Source: Brucella pseudintermedia
GTDB lineage: Bacteria > Pseudomonadota > Alphaproteobacteria > Rhizobiales > Rhizobiaceae
Length of the DNA: 64,000 bases
Assembly: GCF_042697365.1 (NCBI RefSeq)
Contig: NZ_CP137605.1
Strand: one strand, 5' to 3'
Part shown: piece after piece, positions 53,489 through 62,396 of the stretch
Position numbering within the stretch: the first letter of the stretch is position 1
How the letters are laid out: each line of letters opens with the position of its first letter
Program-made: the position numbers and the translations under genes
The notes under the pieces: generated by a model
Seen by the model: only the letters and a program-made list of their open reading frames with translations
Database searches by the model: none
What the model was told of the DNA's origin: nothing

Positions 53489-54604
53489 ATGAGCAACCTG
53501 AAGAAGCCTTTTCTGATCCTCGACCGCCGCCGCTTCCTGCAAGGCGCGGGCGCTCTTGCCGCCGCAGCTGGCACGACGTCGCTCGGCCTGTCGCGCGCCT
53601 TTGCCGAAGAACCGGCAAAGCCGAAGGAACTGATCGTGCGCGCATGGGGCGGCAGCTGGGTGGACGCCCTGAAAGCTGGCGTGTCCGATCCGTTTACCGC
53701 CAAGACCGGCATTTCCATCCGGCATGACCTGACGGAAGACAATGAAATCCAGCCGAAGCTCTGGGCTGCGGTCGCGCAGAAGCGTGTTCCGCCGATCCAC
53801 GTCAACTGGGATACGACCACCAACGCGACGAAATCGGCCTTGCGCGGCGTGACGGAAGACCTGTCGGACCTGTCTAACCTCAAGAACACTACCGATCTTG
53901 CCAAGCCGGTTGGTCTCGACGGCTATCCGATCGTCAACACCTATGGCTATGTCTATGTGCTGGCCTATCGTCCGGAAGCCTTCCCGGATGGCCCGCCGAA
54001 GTCGTGGCACGCATTGCTCGATCCGAAGTTCAAGGGCCGCATCGCGCTTTACAACGATGGCATCGGCTTCCACTTCCCGGCGCAGGTTGCCGGTGGCGGC
54101 AAGCTGGAAGACATTCCGGGCAATATGCAGCCCGCATGGGATTTCATCGCCAAGGTGAAGCAGCAGCAGCCGCTTCTGGGCGAAGACCCGGATTTCACCA
54201 CCTGGTTCCAGAAGGGCGAGATTGATCTGGCCTGCACCATTTCCACCAATGCGCGCGAAGCCCAGAAGAACGGCGTCAAGATCGATTGGACCGTCCCGGA
54301 AGAGGGCGCGAAATTCGACACGGACGGCTTGTGGATTCCAAAGGGCCTGCCGGAAAACGAACTTTACTGGGCCAAGGAATATATCAACTTCGCGCTCACC
54401 AAGGATGCGCAGCAGGTCTGGCTCGACGGCCTTGGCCTACCGGGCGTCGTGCCGGGCCTGACTCCGCCCGCCGATCTGGTGAACGATCCGGCCTATCCGA
54501 CCAAGGACGAGGATTTCAAGCATCTCATCCGCATTTCGGCGAAGGTGCAGGTGGAAAACGAGAGCGAATGGTTCTCGAAGTTCAAGGCCATCATGCAGGG
54601 CTGA
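53489..54604 (+). CDS. ABC transporter substrate-binding protein, PotD type with Tat signal
   Basis: This 371-residue periplasmic protein of the spermidine/putrescine-binding type has a twin-arginine signal (DRRRFLQGAGALAAAAG, about 13-29), so it is probably exported folded. The body holds YGYVYVLAYRPEAF and PKSWHALLDPKFKGRIAL typical of the family. The acidic pocket residues that bind polyamines cannot be placed with confidence. Given the dehydrogenases in the operon, the ligand may be a polyol or a sulfonated or otherwise acidic polyol rather than a polyamine. Confidence 0.85.
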   Translation: MSNLKKPFLILDRRRFLQGAGALAAAAGTTSLGLSRAFAEEPAKPKELIVRAWGGSWVDALKAGVSDPFTAKTGISIRHDLTEDNEIQPKLWAAVAQKRVPPIHVNWDTTTNATKSALRGVTEDLSDLSNLKNTTDLAKPVGLDGYPIVNTYGYVYVLAYRPEAFPDGPPKSWHALLDPKFKGRIALYNDGIGFHFPAQVAGGGKLEDIPGNMQPAWDFIAKVKQQQPLLGEDPDFTTWFQKGEIDLACTISTNAREAQKNGVKIDWTVPEEGAKFDTDGLWIPKGLPENELYWAKEYINFALTKDAQQVWLDGLGLPGVVPGLTPPADLVNDPAYPTKDEDFKHLIRISAKVQVENESEWFSKFKAIMQG

Positions 54605-54620
54605 TAGGCCCGTTATTGCT

Positions 54621-54656
54621 GGAGCTGCCTTCAGATTTGGCTTCTGGGGCAGCTCC
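54621..54656 (+). terminator. Stem-loop between binding protein and permease genes
   Basis: GGAGCTGCC (54621-54629) and GGCAGCTCC (54648-54656) form a perfect 9-bp stem with an 18-base loop, 17 bases after the SBP stop. No T-run follows. It is probably a 3' stabiliser that raises binding-protein expression. Confidence 0.6.
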
Positions 54657-54681
54657 CAATCAGATATTCAGGAATTAAAAC

Positions 54682-55626
54682 ATGCGAGCGGCACGCACTG
54701 CCTATCCGGTTGTCTGGCGCATCATGGATGCGCTGGAAGCAATCGCAGCCTTTCTGTGGCCAGCGCGGTTCAATCGCGCCGTGCCCTATCTGATGCTGCT
54801 TCCGGCGATTGTTCTGGTGGGGCTGCTGGTGCTGGGCCTGATCCAGATCGCGGATACCAGCCTGCGCACGCTCGACACCTCGACATTCCTGATGTCGGAT
54901 TATTACACGCTTGCCAATTACAAGCGCGCCCTGACCGAAAGCCTCTTTGCAACCGTGGCATGGCGCAGCCTGTTCGGCTCGCTCGTCGTGACCGTTTTCA
55001 CGCTCATTCTGGCCTTTCCCTATGCCTATCTCATGGTGCGCACGCCGTCGGCTGCCTTGCGCAAATTCCTGCTGATCGCGCTGTTCCTGCCGTTTTTCAT
55101 CGGGCAGGTGGTGCGCGCCTATGGCTGGCTCATCATTCTCGGCAATCAGGGCATGGTCAACGAGGCGCTCGGCCTTGTCGGCATCGCACCGATGCGCCTT
55201 CTCTATAACTATCCGGCGGTTCTGTTCGGCCTCATTCAATATATGCTGCCATTCGCCGTGCTGATGCTGGCACCGGCGCTGACTGCCATTCCGGAAGAAA
55301 TGGAAGCGGCGGCAAGCTCGCTCGGCGCAAACTGGATGCGGACTTTCGCCCATGTCGTCCTGCCCATGGCGCGTCCGGGACTGATCGGCGCGGGACTGGT
55401 GGTGATGACGCTGTCGCTCACCGATTTCGCCGTACCCGCAATTTTGGGCGGCGGGTCGCAGGATTTCATCGCCAATGCGATCTATGACCAGTTCTTCCGC
55501 ACCTCCGATCAGGGGCTCGGCGCGACGCTGGCGCTGCTTCTGGTTGGCGTCGGTTCGATCCTCGTCGGGATCGTGTTCATGCTGTTCGGGGCAGGCACGC
55601 TTGCCATGGGGAGGGCGCGCAAATGA
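54682..55626 (+). CDS. ABC transporter permease, PotB type
   Basis: This 314-residue permease has six predicted helices and an EAA loop (MEAAASSLGANWMRTFAHVVLP) in its last third. It belongs to the spermidine/putrescine-type importer and overlaps the second permease gene by 4 bases. Confidence 0.9.
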   Translation: MRAARTAYPVVWRIMDALEAIAAFLWPARFNRAVPYLMLLPAIVLVGLLVLGLIQIADTSLRTLDTSTFLMSDYYTLANYKRALTESLFATVAWRSLFGSLVVTVFTLILAFPYAYLMVRTPSAALRKFLLIALFLPFFIGQVVRAYGWLIILGNQGMVNEALGLVGIAPMRLLYNYPAVLFGLIQYMLPFAVLMLAPALTAIPEEMEAAASSLGANWMRTFAHVVLPMARPGLIGAGLVVMTLSLTDFAVPAILGGGSQDFIANAIYDQFFRTSDQGLGATLALLLVGVGSILVGIVFMLFGAGTLAMGRARK

Positions 55627-56423
55627 CGTCGCCGCTGTCGAAATCCATAGTCATATGGACATTCGTGATCGCCGTTCTGGTGCTGCTTTCCGCGCCAACC
55701 GTCGTGGTGCTTGGAGCATCCTTCACATCCGGCAACATGATTACCTTTCCGCCGGAAGGGTTTTCGCTGAAATGGTATCAGAAGATCGCCGGAACGAGCG
55801 ACCTTTGGGATGCATTCCTGCGCTCGCTCTATGTCTCCTTCATCTGCACCATCGTTGCCATTCCAGTCGGCACGCTGGCAGGCATAGCGCTCGCCAAATA
55901 TGCCGTGCGGTTTGAAAAGACGATCCAGATTTATCTGCTGCTGCCCTTCACCATTCCGCTGATCGGTTCCGGCATCGGCCTCATGCTGATCTATGGTCAG
56001 GCCGGAATTCTGGGCCAGCTCTGGCCGGTGGGCATTGCAGCCTGTGTCATCAATCTGCCTTTCATGATCTGGGCTGTGACAGCAAGTGCAGCCAATCTCG
56101 ATGCCGATCTGGAACTTGCCGCGGCCAATTGCGGGGCAGGGCCGATCTCGACATTCTTCTTCGTCACGCTGCCGGTCGTGGTGCCGGGCGTGATCAGCGG
56201 CTCGCTTTTGATGTTCATTCTGGCGCTGAACGAATTTCTGGTGAGCCTGCTTCTGGTCGATGCGCGCATCGTGACGCTGCCGGTGCAGATCTACAATTCG
56301 ATCCGATCCATCATCACGCCCGACCTTGCGGCCATCTCCGTCGTCTTCATCGCCTGTGCCGCCGCCGCCATCTTCCTGCTCGACCGGCTGGTCGGGCTCG
56401 ACATCTTCCTCAAATCGAAATGA
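55623..56423 (+). CDS. ABC transporter permease, PotC type
   Basis: This 266-residue permease has six predicted helices and the EAA-like loop LELAANCGAGPISTFFFVTL. It forms the channel with the preceding permease. The HisD-like gene begins 38 bases after its stop with AAGGAGC before the ATG. Confidence 0.9.
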   Translation: MTSPLSKSIVIWTFVIAVLVLLSAPTVVVLGASFTSGNMITFPPEGFSLKWYQKIAGTSDLWDAFLRSLYVSFICTIVAIPVGTLAGIALAKYAVRFEKTIQIYLLLPFTIPLIGSGIGLMLIYGQAGILGQLWPVGIAACVINLPFMIWAVTASAANLDADLELAAANCGAGPISTFFFVTLPVVVPGVISGSLLMFILALNEFLVSLLLVDARIVTLPVQIYNSIRSIITPDLAAISVVFIACAAAAIFLLDRLVGLDIFLKSK

Positions 56424-56461
56424 CCGGTTGCGTCTCCACCGCAACCAGCAAGGAGCCGATC

Positions 56462-57778
56462 ATGTCCGATGTTTCTTTTCACGAACTGGCAAAGCTGAGC
56501 GATGCAGAGCGCACCGAACTGCTCAAGCGTTCGGAGACCGATCTGTCCGGTTTTATCGAGAAGGTGAAGCCGATCATCGAAGCCGTTCGCACCGAAGGCG
56601 ATGCCGCACTTGTCCGTTTTGCGCGCGATCTCGATAAGGCCGAGGTCGATCCGGCCAACATCAAGGCGACGGAAGCCGAGTTCGATGCCGCCTTCGACAA
56701 GGTGGAAAAGGACGTGATCGAGGCCATCCAGTTCGGCATCGACAATATCCGCCATTTCCATGAGGAGCAGAAGCCGGAGGCCATGTGGCTGAAGGAAATG
56801 CGTCCGGGCGCCTTTGCTGGCGACCGTTTCACGCCAATCCGCTCCGTCGCGCTCTATATTCCGCGCGGCAAGGGGGCGTTTCCGTCTGTCACCATGATGA
56901 CCGCCGTGCCGGCCGTGGTCGCTGGCGTGCCTGATCTTGCCATCGTCACCCCGCCGACGCCGGATGGTTCCGTCGATGCCGCAACGCTCGTTGCAGCACG
57001 CCTTGCCGGTGTGAAAACGGTCTACAAGGTCGGCGGCGCGCAAGCTGTCGCTGCCGTCGCCTATGGCACGGAAACGGTGAAACCGGCGCTCAAGATCGTC
57101 GGCCCCGGCAGCCCGTGGGTGGTTGCGGCCAAGCGCCTGCTCGGCGGCGTCATCGATCCCGGCCTGCCTGCCGGTCCTTCTGAGGCGGTCATTTTTGCCG
57201 ACGATACGGTGAAGGGCGGGCTTGCGGCGCTCGACCTTTTGATCGAGGCGGAACATGGCCCTGATTCATCCGCATGGCTCGTCACGCATAGCCGCCGCGT
57301 CGCGGAGGAAGCGCTGGCCGCATTGCCGGACCATTGGGCGCGCATGACCGAACAGCGCGTCGGCTTCTCCAAAACCGTGCTCACCGGCAAATATGGCGGC
57401 ATCGTCCTGACGCCCTCCGTGGAGGAGAGCTATCGCTTCATCAACGACTATGCGCCGGAACATCTGGAGCTTCTTTCCACCGATCCGTTCGCGCATCTCG
57501 GCCACATCACCGAAGCCGCCGAAATCCTGATGGGACCGCACACGCCTGTCGTCATCGGCAATTTCGGCCTCGGCCCGAACGCCGTTCTGCCGACCAGCCG
57601 CTGGGCGCGCACCTATGGCCCGCTTTCGGTAACTGATTTCGTCAAGCGTTCGTCCATCGGCTATGTGACGGCATCCGCCTATCCGGAATTTGCAAAGCAC
57701 GCCCGCACGCTGGCGCGTTATGAAGGCTTCTCCTCGCACGAGAATGCCGTGTCGGAAATCCGCAAAAACTATCTCTGA
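56462..57778 (+). CDS. Histidinol-dehydrogenase-family enzyme, not true HisD
   Basis: This 438-residue NAD-dependent dehydrogenase of the HisD fold keeps the catalytic Glu333-His334 (YAPEHLEL), His265 (AEHGPDS), Glu421 and His426 (FSSHENAV). Compared with E. coli HisD from memory, one zinc-ligand Gln is Glu262, the zinc-ligand Asp is Asn367 (GNF for GDY) and the substrate His of TNHVLPT is Ala374. It sits with a transporter and two other alcohol dehydrogenases, away from any his gene. HisD paralogues such as HpsN oxidise 2,3-dihydroxypropane-1-sulfonate to sulfolactate; that role is possible here. The start at 56462 follows AAGGAGC. Confidence 0.88.
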   Translation: MSDVSFHELAKLSDAERTELLKRSETDLSGFIEKVKPIIEAVRTEGDAALVRFARDLDKAEVDPANIKATEAEFDAAFDKVEKDVIEAIQFGIDNIRHFHEEQKPEAMWLKEMRPGAFAGDRFTPIRSVALYIPRGKGAFPSVTMMTAVPAVVAGVPDLAIVTPPTPDGSVDAATLVAARLAGVKTVYKVGGAQAVAAVAYGTETVKPALKIVGPGSPWVVAAKRLLGGVIDPGLPAGPSEAVIFADDTVKGGLAALDLLIEAEHGPDSSAWLVTHSRRVAEEALAALPDHWARMTEQRVGFSKTVLTGKYGGIVLTPSVEESYRFINDYAPEHLELLSTDPFAHLGHITEAAEILMGPHTPVVIGNFGLGPNAVLPTSRWARTYGPLSVTDFVKRSSIGYVTASAYPEFAKHARTLARYEGFSSHENAVSEIRKNYL

Positions 57779-57791
57779 GGAAGGCGGCACA

Positions 57792-58805
57792 ATGAAAGCG
57801 GTCCGGCTTTATGCGGCGAAGGATTTGCGGGTCGAAACCATCGATCCGCCAGCGGCGCTTGAGCCGGGCTGGGTCCGGCTGAAAGTGGCGGCGGCGGGCA
57901 TTTGCGGCTCGGACCTGCACAATTACATGACCGGCCAGTGGATCAGCCGCTCGCCTTCGGTCGCGGGCCATGAATTTGCGGGCGTTGTAACCGAAACCGG
58001 CGCAGGCGTGACCGGTTTCAAAACGGGCGATACGGTGATCGCGGATTCCCGCTACTGGTGCGGCGAATGCCCGTCCTGCAAAAGCGGCAGGCACAATGTG
58101 TGCGAAACGCTGGGCTTCATCGGCGAAGTCTGCGACGGCGGCTTTGCCGAGGAGACAGCGCTTCCTGCCCGCCTGCTCGTTCATTACGATCCGGCCATCA
58201 ACCCTGTGACCGCCGCCATGGGCGAGCCGCTTTCGGTGGCGCTGCACGCCATCCGCAAGCAGCGCGTGCCAGCGGGCGAAGCGGTCCTCGTTGTCGGCTG
58301 CGGCCCGATCGGCGGGCTTGCAGCGCTGCTGCTCTCCCGCCTGCATGATGGTCCGGTGCTGGTCTGCGACCGCAACGACCAGCGCGCCAATCTCGTTTCA
58401 ACCGTCACCGGCGCAATCAGCGTGCCTCTCGACAAGGCTGCGATTGAAGCTGCGCTGGGCGGCCAGCCGCTCCGCTATGCGATTGACGCCACCGGCAATA
58501 TCGGCGTCCTCAAGGCCACGCTCGACGTGCTTTCCGGCGGCGGCTCGCTGGCACTGGTCGGCATATCCCATGGCAGGATCGAACTGGACCCGAACATTCT
58601 GGTCGAGCGGGAAATCAGCCTGATCGGCTGCCATGCCTATCAGGACGAACTGCATGAAATCGCAAGCCTGCTGCCCGATCTTGAGGCGCAGTTGCTGCAG
58701 CTTGTCGACCGGGAAATCTCGCTCGACGAAGTGCCGGAAGCCTATGCCCGGCTGATAGAAGGTGAAGCGAACGGCTTGAAAACGATCATACGGCCCGAGG
58801 GGTAA
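57792..58805 (+). CDS. Zinc-dependent alcohol dehydrogenase (MDR family)
   Basis: This is a 337-residue medium-chain dehydrogenase. The catalytic zinc site uses Cys38 (GICGSDLH) and His60-Glu61 (AGHEFAG). The structural zinc site is Cys90, Cys93, Cys96 and Cys104 (YWCGECPSCKSGRHNVC). The NAD motif VVGCGPIGG is near 174. It resembles sorbitol, threonine and L-idonate dehydrogenases. It starts 13 bases after the HisD-like gene and closes the operon. It may interconvert the stereoisomers or keto forms of the HisD-like enzyme's substrate. Confidence 0.88.
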   Translation: MKAVRLYAAKDLRVETIDPPAALEPGWVRLKVAAAGICGSDLHNYMTGQWISRSPSVAGHEFAGVVTETGAGVTGFKTGDTVIADSRYWCGECPSCKSGRHNVCETLGFIGEVCDGGFAEETALPARLLVHYDPAINPVTAAMGEPLSVALHAIRKQRVPAGEAVLVVGCGPIGGLAALLLSRLHDGPVLVCDRNDQRANLVSTVTGAISVPLDKAAIEAALGGQPLRYAIDATGNIGVLKATLDVLSGGGSLALVGISHGRIELDPNILVEREISLIGCHAYQDELHEIASLLPDLEAQLLQLVDREISLDEVPEAYARLIEGEANGLKTIIRPEG

Positions 58806-58975
58806 TGATCCCGACGCGGCGCGTTCCGACTTCCGGTTTGTTGCATTCCGGCTACATTCGCGCTGCCGTCTTTGGCCTTCATATATCAGCCTCTTGCTTA
58901 CGCGTTCCAGTCCTGCAAATTCAGCACTCGTGGTCCATCCCGCAGCAGGGATTCCTGGGCCGGATCGGGGAACCC

Positions 58976-59875
58976 ATGAATACCGGGTCAGTCAGTTCTA
59001 GACCGCTCGCAGGCATCGCCCTTGCTTGTGGCGGCTACGCTTGTTTCGCCCTTCAGGATGCGATGGTGAAATGGCTTGTCGCGACCTATCAGGTGCCGCA
59101 GATCTTGTTCATGCGCAGTCTGGTGATCGTGCTTATTACCGGCGTGCTGATACGGTATCGCCGCCATCCGTCGATTTTCAAAAGCCCTTATCGCAACACC
59201 ATCGTGCTCCGCGCGGCGCTGATGCTTGGCGCGTGGCTGCTGTTCTACAATGCGGCTCGCCACCTTGAACTGGCGGAACTGACCACGCTCTATTTCTCCG
59301 CGCCAATCATGGTCATGTTCCTGTCGATCCTCGTGCTGAAAGAGAAGATCGGGCCGGGGCGGTGGGTCGCCTGCGCAATCGGTTTTATTGGCGTGACTGT
59401 GGCCGCGAACCCAACCCATTCGCCCAATCTCATACCCGCCGCCATGTGCATCGTAGCGGGCTTCTGCTGGGCATGGAGCACGATCCTGATCCGGCTCGTC
59501 AGCCGCAGCGAAACCACGATGACGCAGATGTATGCCACCAGCCTGCTGTTCGGACTGGCCTGCGCGCTGTCCTTTCCATGGACATGGCAGGAGCCCGACC
59601 TTTCAGGCTGGCTTCTGATGATCGGCCTAGGGCTTGTATCGACACTTGGCCAGTTTCTTCTTTACGAAGGATTTCGCCATGCGCCCGCCTCGGCGCTTGC
59701 GCCGGTGGAATATAGCGGGCTGATCTGGGCCTTCATCTACGGCTACCTGATCTGGGCGGAGGTTCCGGCAACAAATGTTTTTGCCGGCGCATTCCTGATC
59801 GTGCTGGCAAGCCTGCTGCTGATCGCGTGGGAGCAACGGCAGGCGACCTTGCGCAAACGCGGCGTGCACTGCTGA
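58976..59875 (+). CDS. EamA/DMT-family transporter
   Basis: This 299-residue protein has ten predicted helices in two EamA repeats (about 15-140 and 155-285). Family members export amino acids, metabolites or drugs. I chose ATG 58976 with GGGGA five bases upstream; the in-frame codons from 58805 are hydrophilic and not family-like. It is 170 bases after the alcohol dehydrogenase, so it is probably a separate unit. Substrate unknown. Confidence 0.83.
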   Translation: MNTGSVSSRPLAGIALACGGYACFALQDAMVKWLVATYQVPQILFMRSLVIVLITGVLIRYRRHPSIFKSPYRNTIVLRAALMLGAWLLFYNAARHLELAELTTLYFSAPIMVMFLSILVLKEKIGPGRWVACAIGFIGVTVAANPTHSPNLIPAAMCIVAGFCWAWSTILIRLVSRSETTMTQMYATSLLFGLACALSFPWTWQEPDLSGWLLMIGLGLVSTLGQFLLYEGFRHAPASALAPVEYSGLIWAFIYGYLIWAEVPATNVFAGAFLIVLASLLLIAWEQRQATLRKRGVHC

Positions 59876-59882
59876 CGAGATG

Positions 59883-60317
59883 TCAGACCGCTTCGGCGGT
59901 CTGGCCCAGAGGCAGCGGGAACAGCCTGTCATACGCGATGTTGAACACAAATGCATAGACCAGATAGAAGACGACAATCGCTATATCCATCACAAGGGCG
60001 GTCAACAGCGAAATTCCCAGATACCAGGCGATGAACGGGATCAGGAGCACGATCAAACCGCCTTCAAAAAGGATCGCGTGCAGCACCCGGACAATCATGC
60101 TCTTGTGGACGCTGCCGGTGAAACGCACCATCGCCTTGTCGAAGCCCAGATTGAACAGAAAATTCCACACGGTCGCGGTCGTCGCCGAAACAACGCCGAT
60201 CACGCCCATGTCGGCTGCGGGCTTGTCGAGAATGAAGGCGGAACCGGGTATGAAGATCGCCAGACCGATGATTTCAAACATCATTGCGTGGCGGACACGG
60301 TCCATAAAACTGCGCAT
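59883..60317 (-). CDS. PACE-family multidrug efflux protein
   Basis: This 144-residue protein has four helices arranged as two tandem bacterial transmembrane pair domains. The essential glutamate of AceI corresponds to Glu15 (RVRHAMMFEIIGL), and each repeat carries the R..HA..FE pattern (second copy RVLHAILFEGG). PACE pumps expel chlorhexidine, proflavine and short diamines. It is divergent from a LysR gene, the usual regulatory arrangement for PACE genes, and convergent with the DMT gene. Confidence 0.92.
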   Translation of the reverse strand: MRSFMDRVRHAMMFEIIGLAIFIPGSAFILDKPAADMGVIGVVSATTATVWNFLFNLGFDKAMVRFTGSVHKSMIVRVLHAILFEGGLIVLLIPFIAWYLGISLLTALVMDIAIVVFYLVYAFVFNIAYDRLFPLPLGQTAEAV

Positions 60318-60354
60318 TTCCTTTAATCCCTGTTGTTAATGCGCGTGCTTCTAT

Positions 60355-60400
60355 CTTATTCTACCGATAAGAAAAGTTAGATATTATCTGGATTTCAGAT
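60355..60400. promoter_or_regulatory. LysR-type T-N11-A box and a second dyad in the PACE/lysR divergon
   Basis: CTTAT (60355-60359), 7 bases, ATAAG (60367-60371) is a LysR-type T-N11-A dyad. A second inverted repeat, ATCTG-N5-CAGAT (60386-60400), ends 3 bases before the lysR ATG. The pair fits recognition and activation/autoregulation sites between the two divergent genes. Confidence 0.55.
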
Positions 60401-60402
60401 AG

Positions 60403-61281
60403 ATGAGCATCGAACTGGAGCAACTCGAAGCTTTTGTGGCTTCTGCGGACCACGGCTCGTTCTCGGCTGCCGCGCGGCACTTGCGCAAGGCGCAATCTGC
60501 CGTCAGTACGCTCGTTTCCTCGCTGGAGGACGACCTCGACGTCAAGCTGTTCAGCCGCGCTTCCCGCAATCCGGTGCTGACGGAGGCGGGCATTCGGCTG
60601 CTTCCTGAAGCCCGGCTGCTGCTTGCGCGGCGCGAGCATCTGATTTCAGTCGCCAGAAATTTCGGCGAACACGTTGAAACGCGCCTCGTCGTCGCCATCG
60701 ACGAACTTTATCCGGAACCGGCCATCGCGACGCTGTTTGCGGCTTTCGCGCAGGAATTTCCGCATGTCGAGCTGGAACTGAAATTCCCGTCCTCAACCGC
60801 CATAAGCGGTCTTGTGCTTGAGGGCAGGGCAGACCTCGGCGTCATGTGGCGGGCTGAAAACATGCCGGATGAGCTTGGATTTCACACCATCGGCTGGGTG
60901 CCGCTAGTGCTCGTCTGCGGGCGTGAGCATCCGCTGGCGCATACCGCCGTGAGTTGGGAAGATTTGCGGTCGTTTCGCCAGATCATGGCCCGCAAGCACA
61001 GCGACACGGCAGAGAGCCGCCGTCTGCGGGTCGGCGCGGAGGTCTGGTGGGTGGAAAGCCACTGGGTCATCCTGCAAATTCTCACGCAAGGCATCGGCTG
61101 GGCGTTCATTCCCGAACACATCTTGCAGGATTCACCGCTCACGCCGCAACTCGTCATTCCCAAGCTGCAATTCGATGAAGGCGCGCATCCGGTCGCGCTG
61201 GAGCTTATCTGGAACAAACGGCGGCGACAGGGGCCCGCGGCAAAATGGTTGCAGGATCGCTTTGCAAAGAGCCGCTTTTAA
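60403..61281 (+). CDS. LysR-family regulator of the PACE efflux gene
   Basis: This 292-residue protein has an N-terminal helix-turn-helix (about 1-60: LEQLEAFVASADHGSFSAAA, AQSAVSTLVSSLEDDL) and a ligand domain (about 88-290). Divergent LysR/PACE pairs such as AceR/AceI are known, in which the regulator activates the pump with its substrate. The ribosome site is weak, and the start lies 3 bases after the second dyad. Confidence 0.9.
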   Translation: MSIELEQLEAFVASADHGSFSAAARHLRKAQSAVSTLVSSLEDDLDVKLFSRASRNPVLTEAGIRLLPEARLLLARREHLISVARNFGEHVETRLVVAIDELYPEPAIATLFAAFAQEFPHVELELKFPSSTAISGLVLEGRADLGVMWRAENMPDELGFHTIGWVPLVLVCGREHPLAHTAVSWEDLRSFRQIMARKHSDTAESRRLRVGAEVWWVESHWVILQILTQGIGWAFIPEHILQDSPLTPQLVIPKLQFDEGAHPVALELIWNKRRRQGPAAKWLQDRFAKSRF

Positions 61282-61301
61282 AAATCGGCAACAGCATGCA
61301 A

Positions 61302-61322
61302 GGGCAGGGACCAACCCTGCCC
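61302..61322. terminator. Stem-loop between convergent lysR and SBP genes
   Basis: GGGCAGGG (61302-61309), loop ACCAA, CCCTGCCC (61315-61322). The perfect 8-bp GC stem lies between two converging genes. No T-run is present, so it may act with other signals. Confidence 0.6.
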
Positions 61323-61335
61323 AAAGCAAGTTCTT

Positions 61336-62376
61336 CTATACCTTTGCGGCTTCGACAAAGCGCGGATCGAAGGTCTGCGCGAAGGAGATATCCGCATTGG
61401 CCAGCTCAGGGTCGAGGGCCTTGAGCATGTCGAAGAGGCTTTTAAAACCATCTTCCGCAATCAGGCCCTTTTCGGAATACATGGCGCGCGACTTCTCGAA
61501 GCCTGTCTTGTAAAGCGCGCGGTCGCCCAGCAGATATTCTTCGGGCACGGCATCCGCCACTTCGTCGGCGGAGGCCTTGTGAATCCAGTTCAGCGACTTG
61601 ACGAAAGCATTGACCACGCGCTGCGTCGTCACCGGATTGGCATCGATGAAGCTTTGCTGCACGTAGACGGTTGCTGCAGGATTGGTGCCGCCGAAAAGCT
61701 GGCGCGTGCCTTCTTCGGTGCGGGTATCCAGAAGCAGCGTGATGTCGCCATCCACTTCCAGCCGTGTGATGACCGGATCGAGATGGACGAGGGCGGCGAT
61801 TTCACCCTTCTTGATGGCCGCAACCGCGCTTGCACCGCCGCCGACACCGATGATCGAAGCGGCATCCTCGGCGAGACCGTTCTTCAGGAGCGCATATTGC
61901 AGAAACAGCGATGTGGATGATCCAGGCGCCGTGACGCCCACATTCCGCCCCTTGAGATCGGCAATCGTCTTGATCTCGCCCGCAAGATCCTTGCGAACGC
62001 CGATGCAGATGCCCGGAAAACGGCCAAGCTCGCAGACGGCCTTGATGTCCTGTCCCTTGTTCTGCATGCGAATGGTGTGTTCATATGCGCCGGTTACCAC
62101 ATCGACCGAACCGCCGATCAGCGCCTGCAGGGACTTTGCGCCGCCACCAAAATCATTGATGGTGGCCTTGATGCCTTCTTCCTCGAAGAAGCCCTTGCGC
62201 TCGGCAATGGTGAGCGGCAGGTAATAGAAAAGCGGCTTGCCGCCGACGCCGAACATCAGCTCCGACTTTTCCGGCGTTGCGGATGCATCCTGTGCATAGG
62301 CGGGCAGGCGAGAGGCGATGCCCGCAAGCCCGAAGGCGGCAGCGCCCAGCAATATATCTCTACGTGTCGTTCTCAT
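61336..62376 (-). CDS. NitT/TauT-type ABC transporter substrate-binding protein
   Basis: This 346-residue NMT1/SsuA-like binding protein has a twin-arginine signal (TTRRDILLGAAAFGLAG, about 3-19). The ligand domain includes YYLPLTIAERKGFFEEEGI and GRNVGVTAPGSST, typical of sulfonate, nitrate and thiamine-precursor receptors. The start at ATG 62376 follows AGGAGGAAA. It is the last gene of a three-gene ABC operon read leftward. The ligand cannot be assigned. Confidence 0.87.
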   Translation of the reverse strand: MRTTRRDILLGAAAFGLAGIASRLPAYAQDASATPEKSELMFGVGGKPLFYYLPLTIAERKGFFEEEGIKATINDFGGGAKSLQALIGGSVDVVTGAYEHTIRMQNKGQDIKAVCELGRFPGICIGVRKDLAGEIKTIADLKGRNVGVTAPGSSTSLFLQYALLKNGLAEDAASIIGVGGGASAVAAIKKGEIAALVHLDPVITRLEVDGDITLLLDTRTEEGTRQLFGGTNPAATVYVQQSFIDANPVTTQRVVNAFVKSLNWIHKASADEVADAVPEEYLLGDRALYKTGFEKSRAMYSEKGLIAEDGFKSLFDMLKALDPELANADISFAQTFDPRFVEAAKV

Positions 62377-62396
62377 GATTTCCTCCTTCAATTTTT

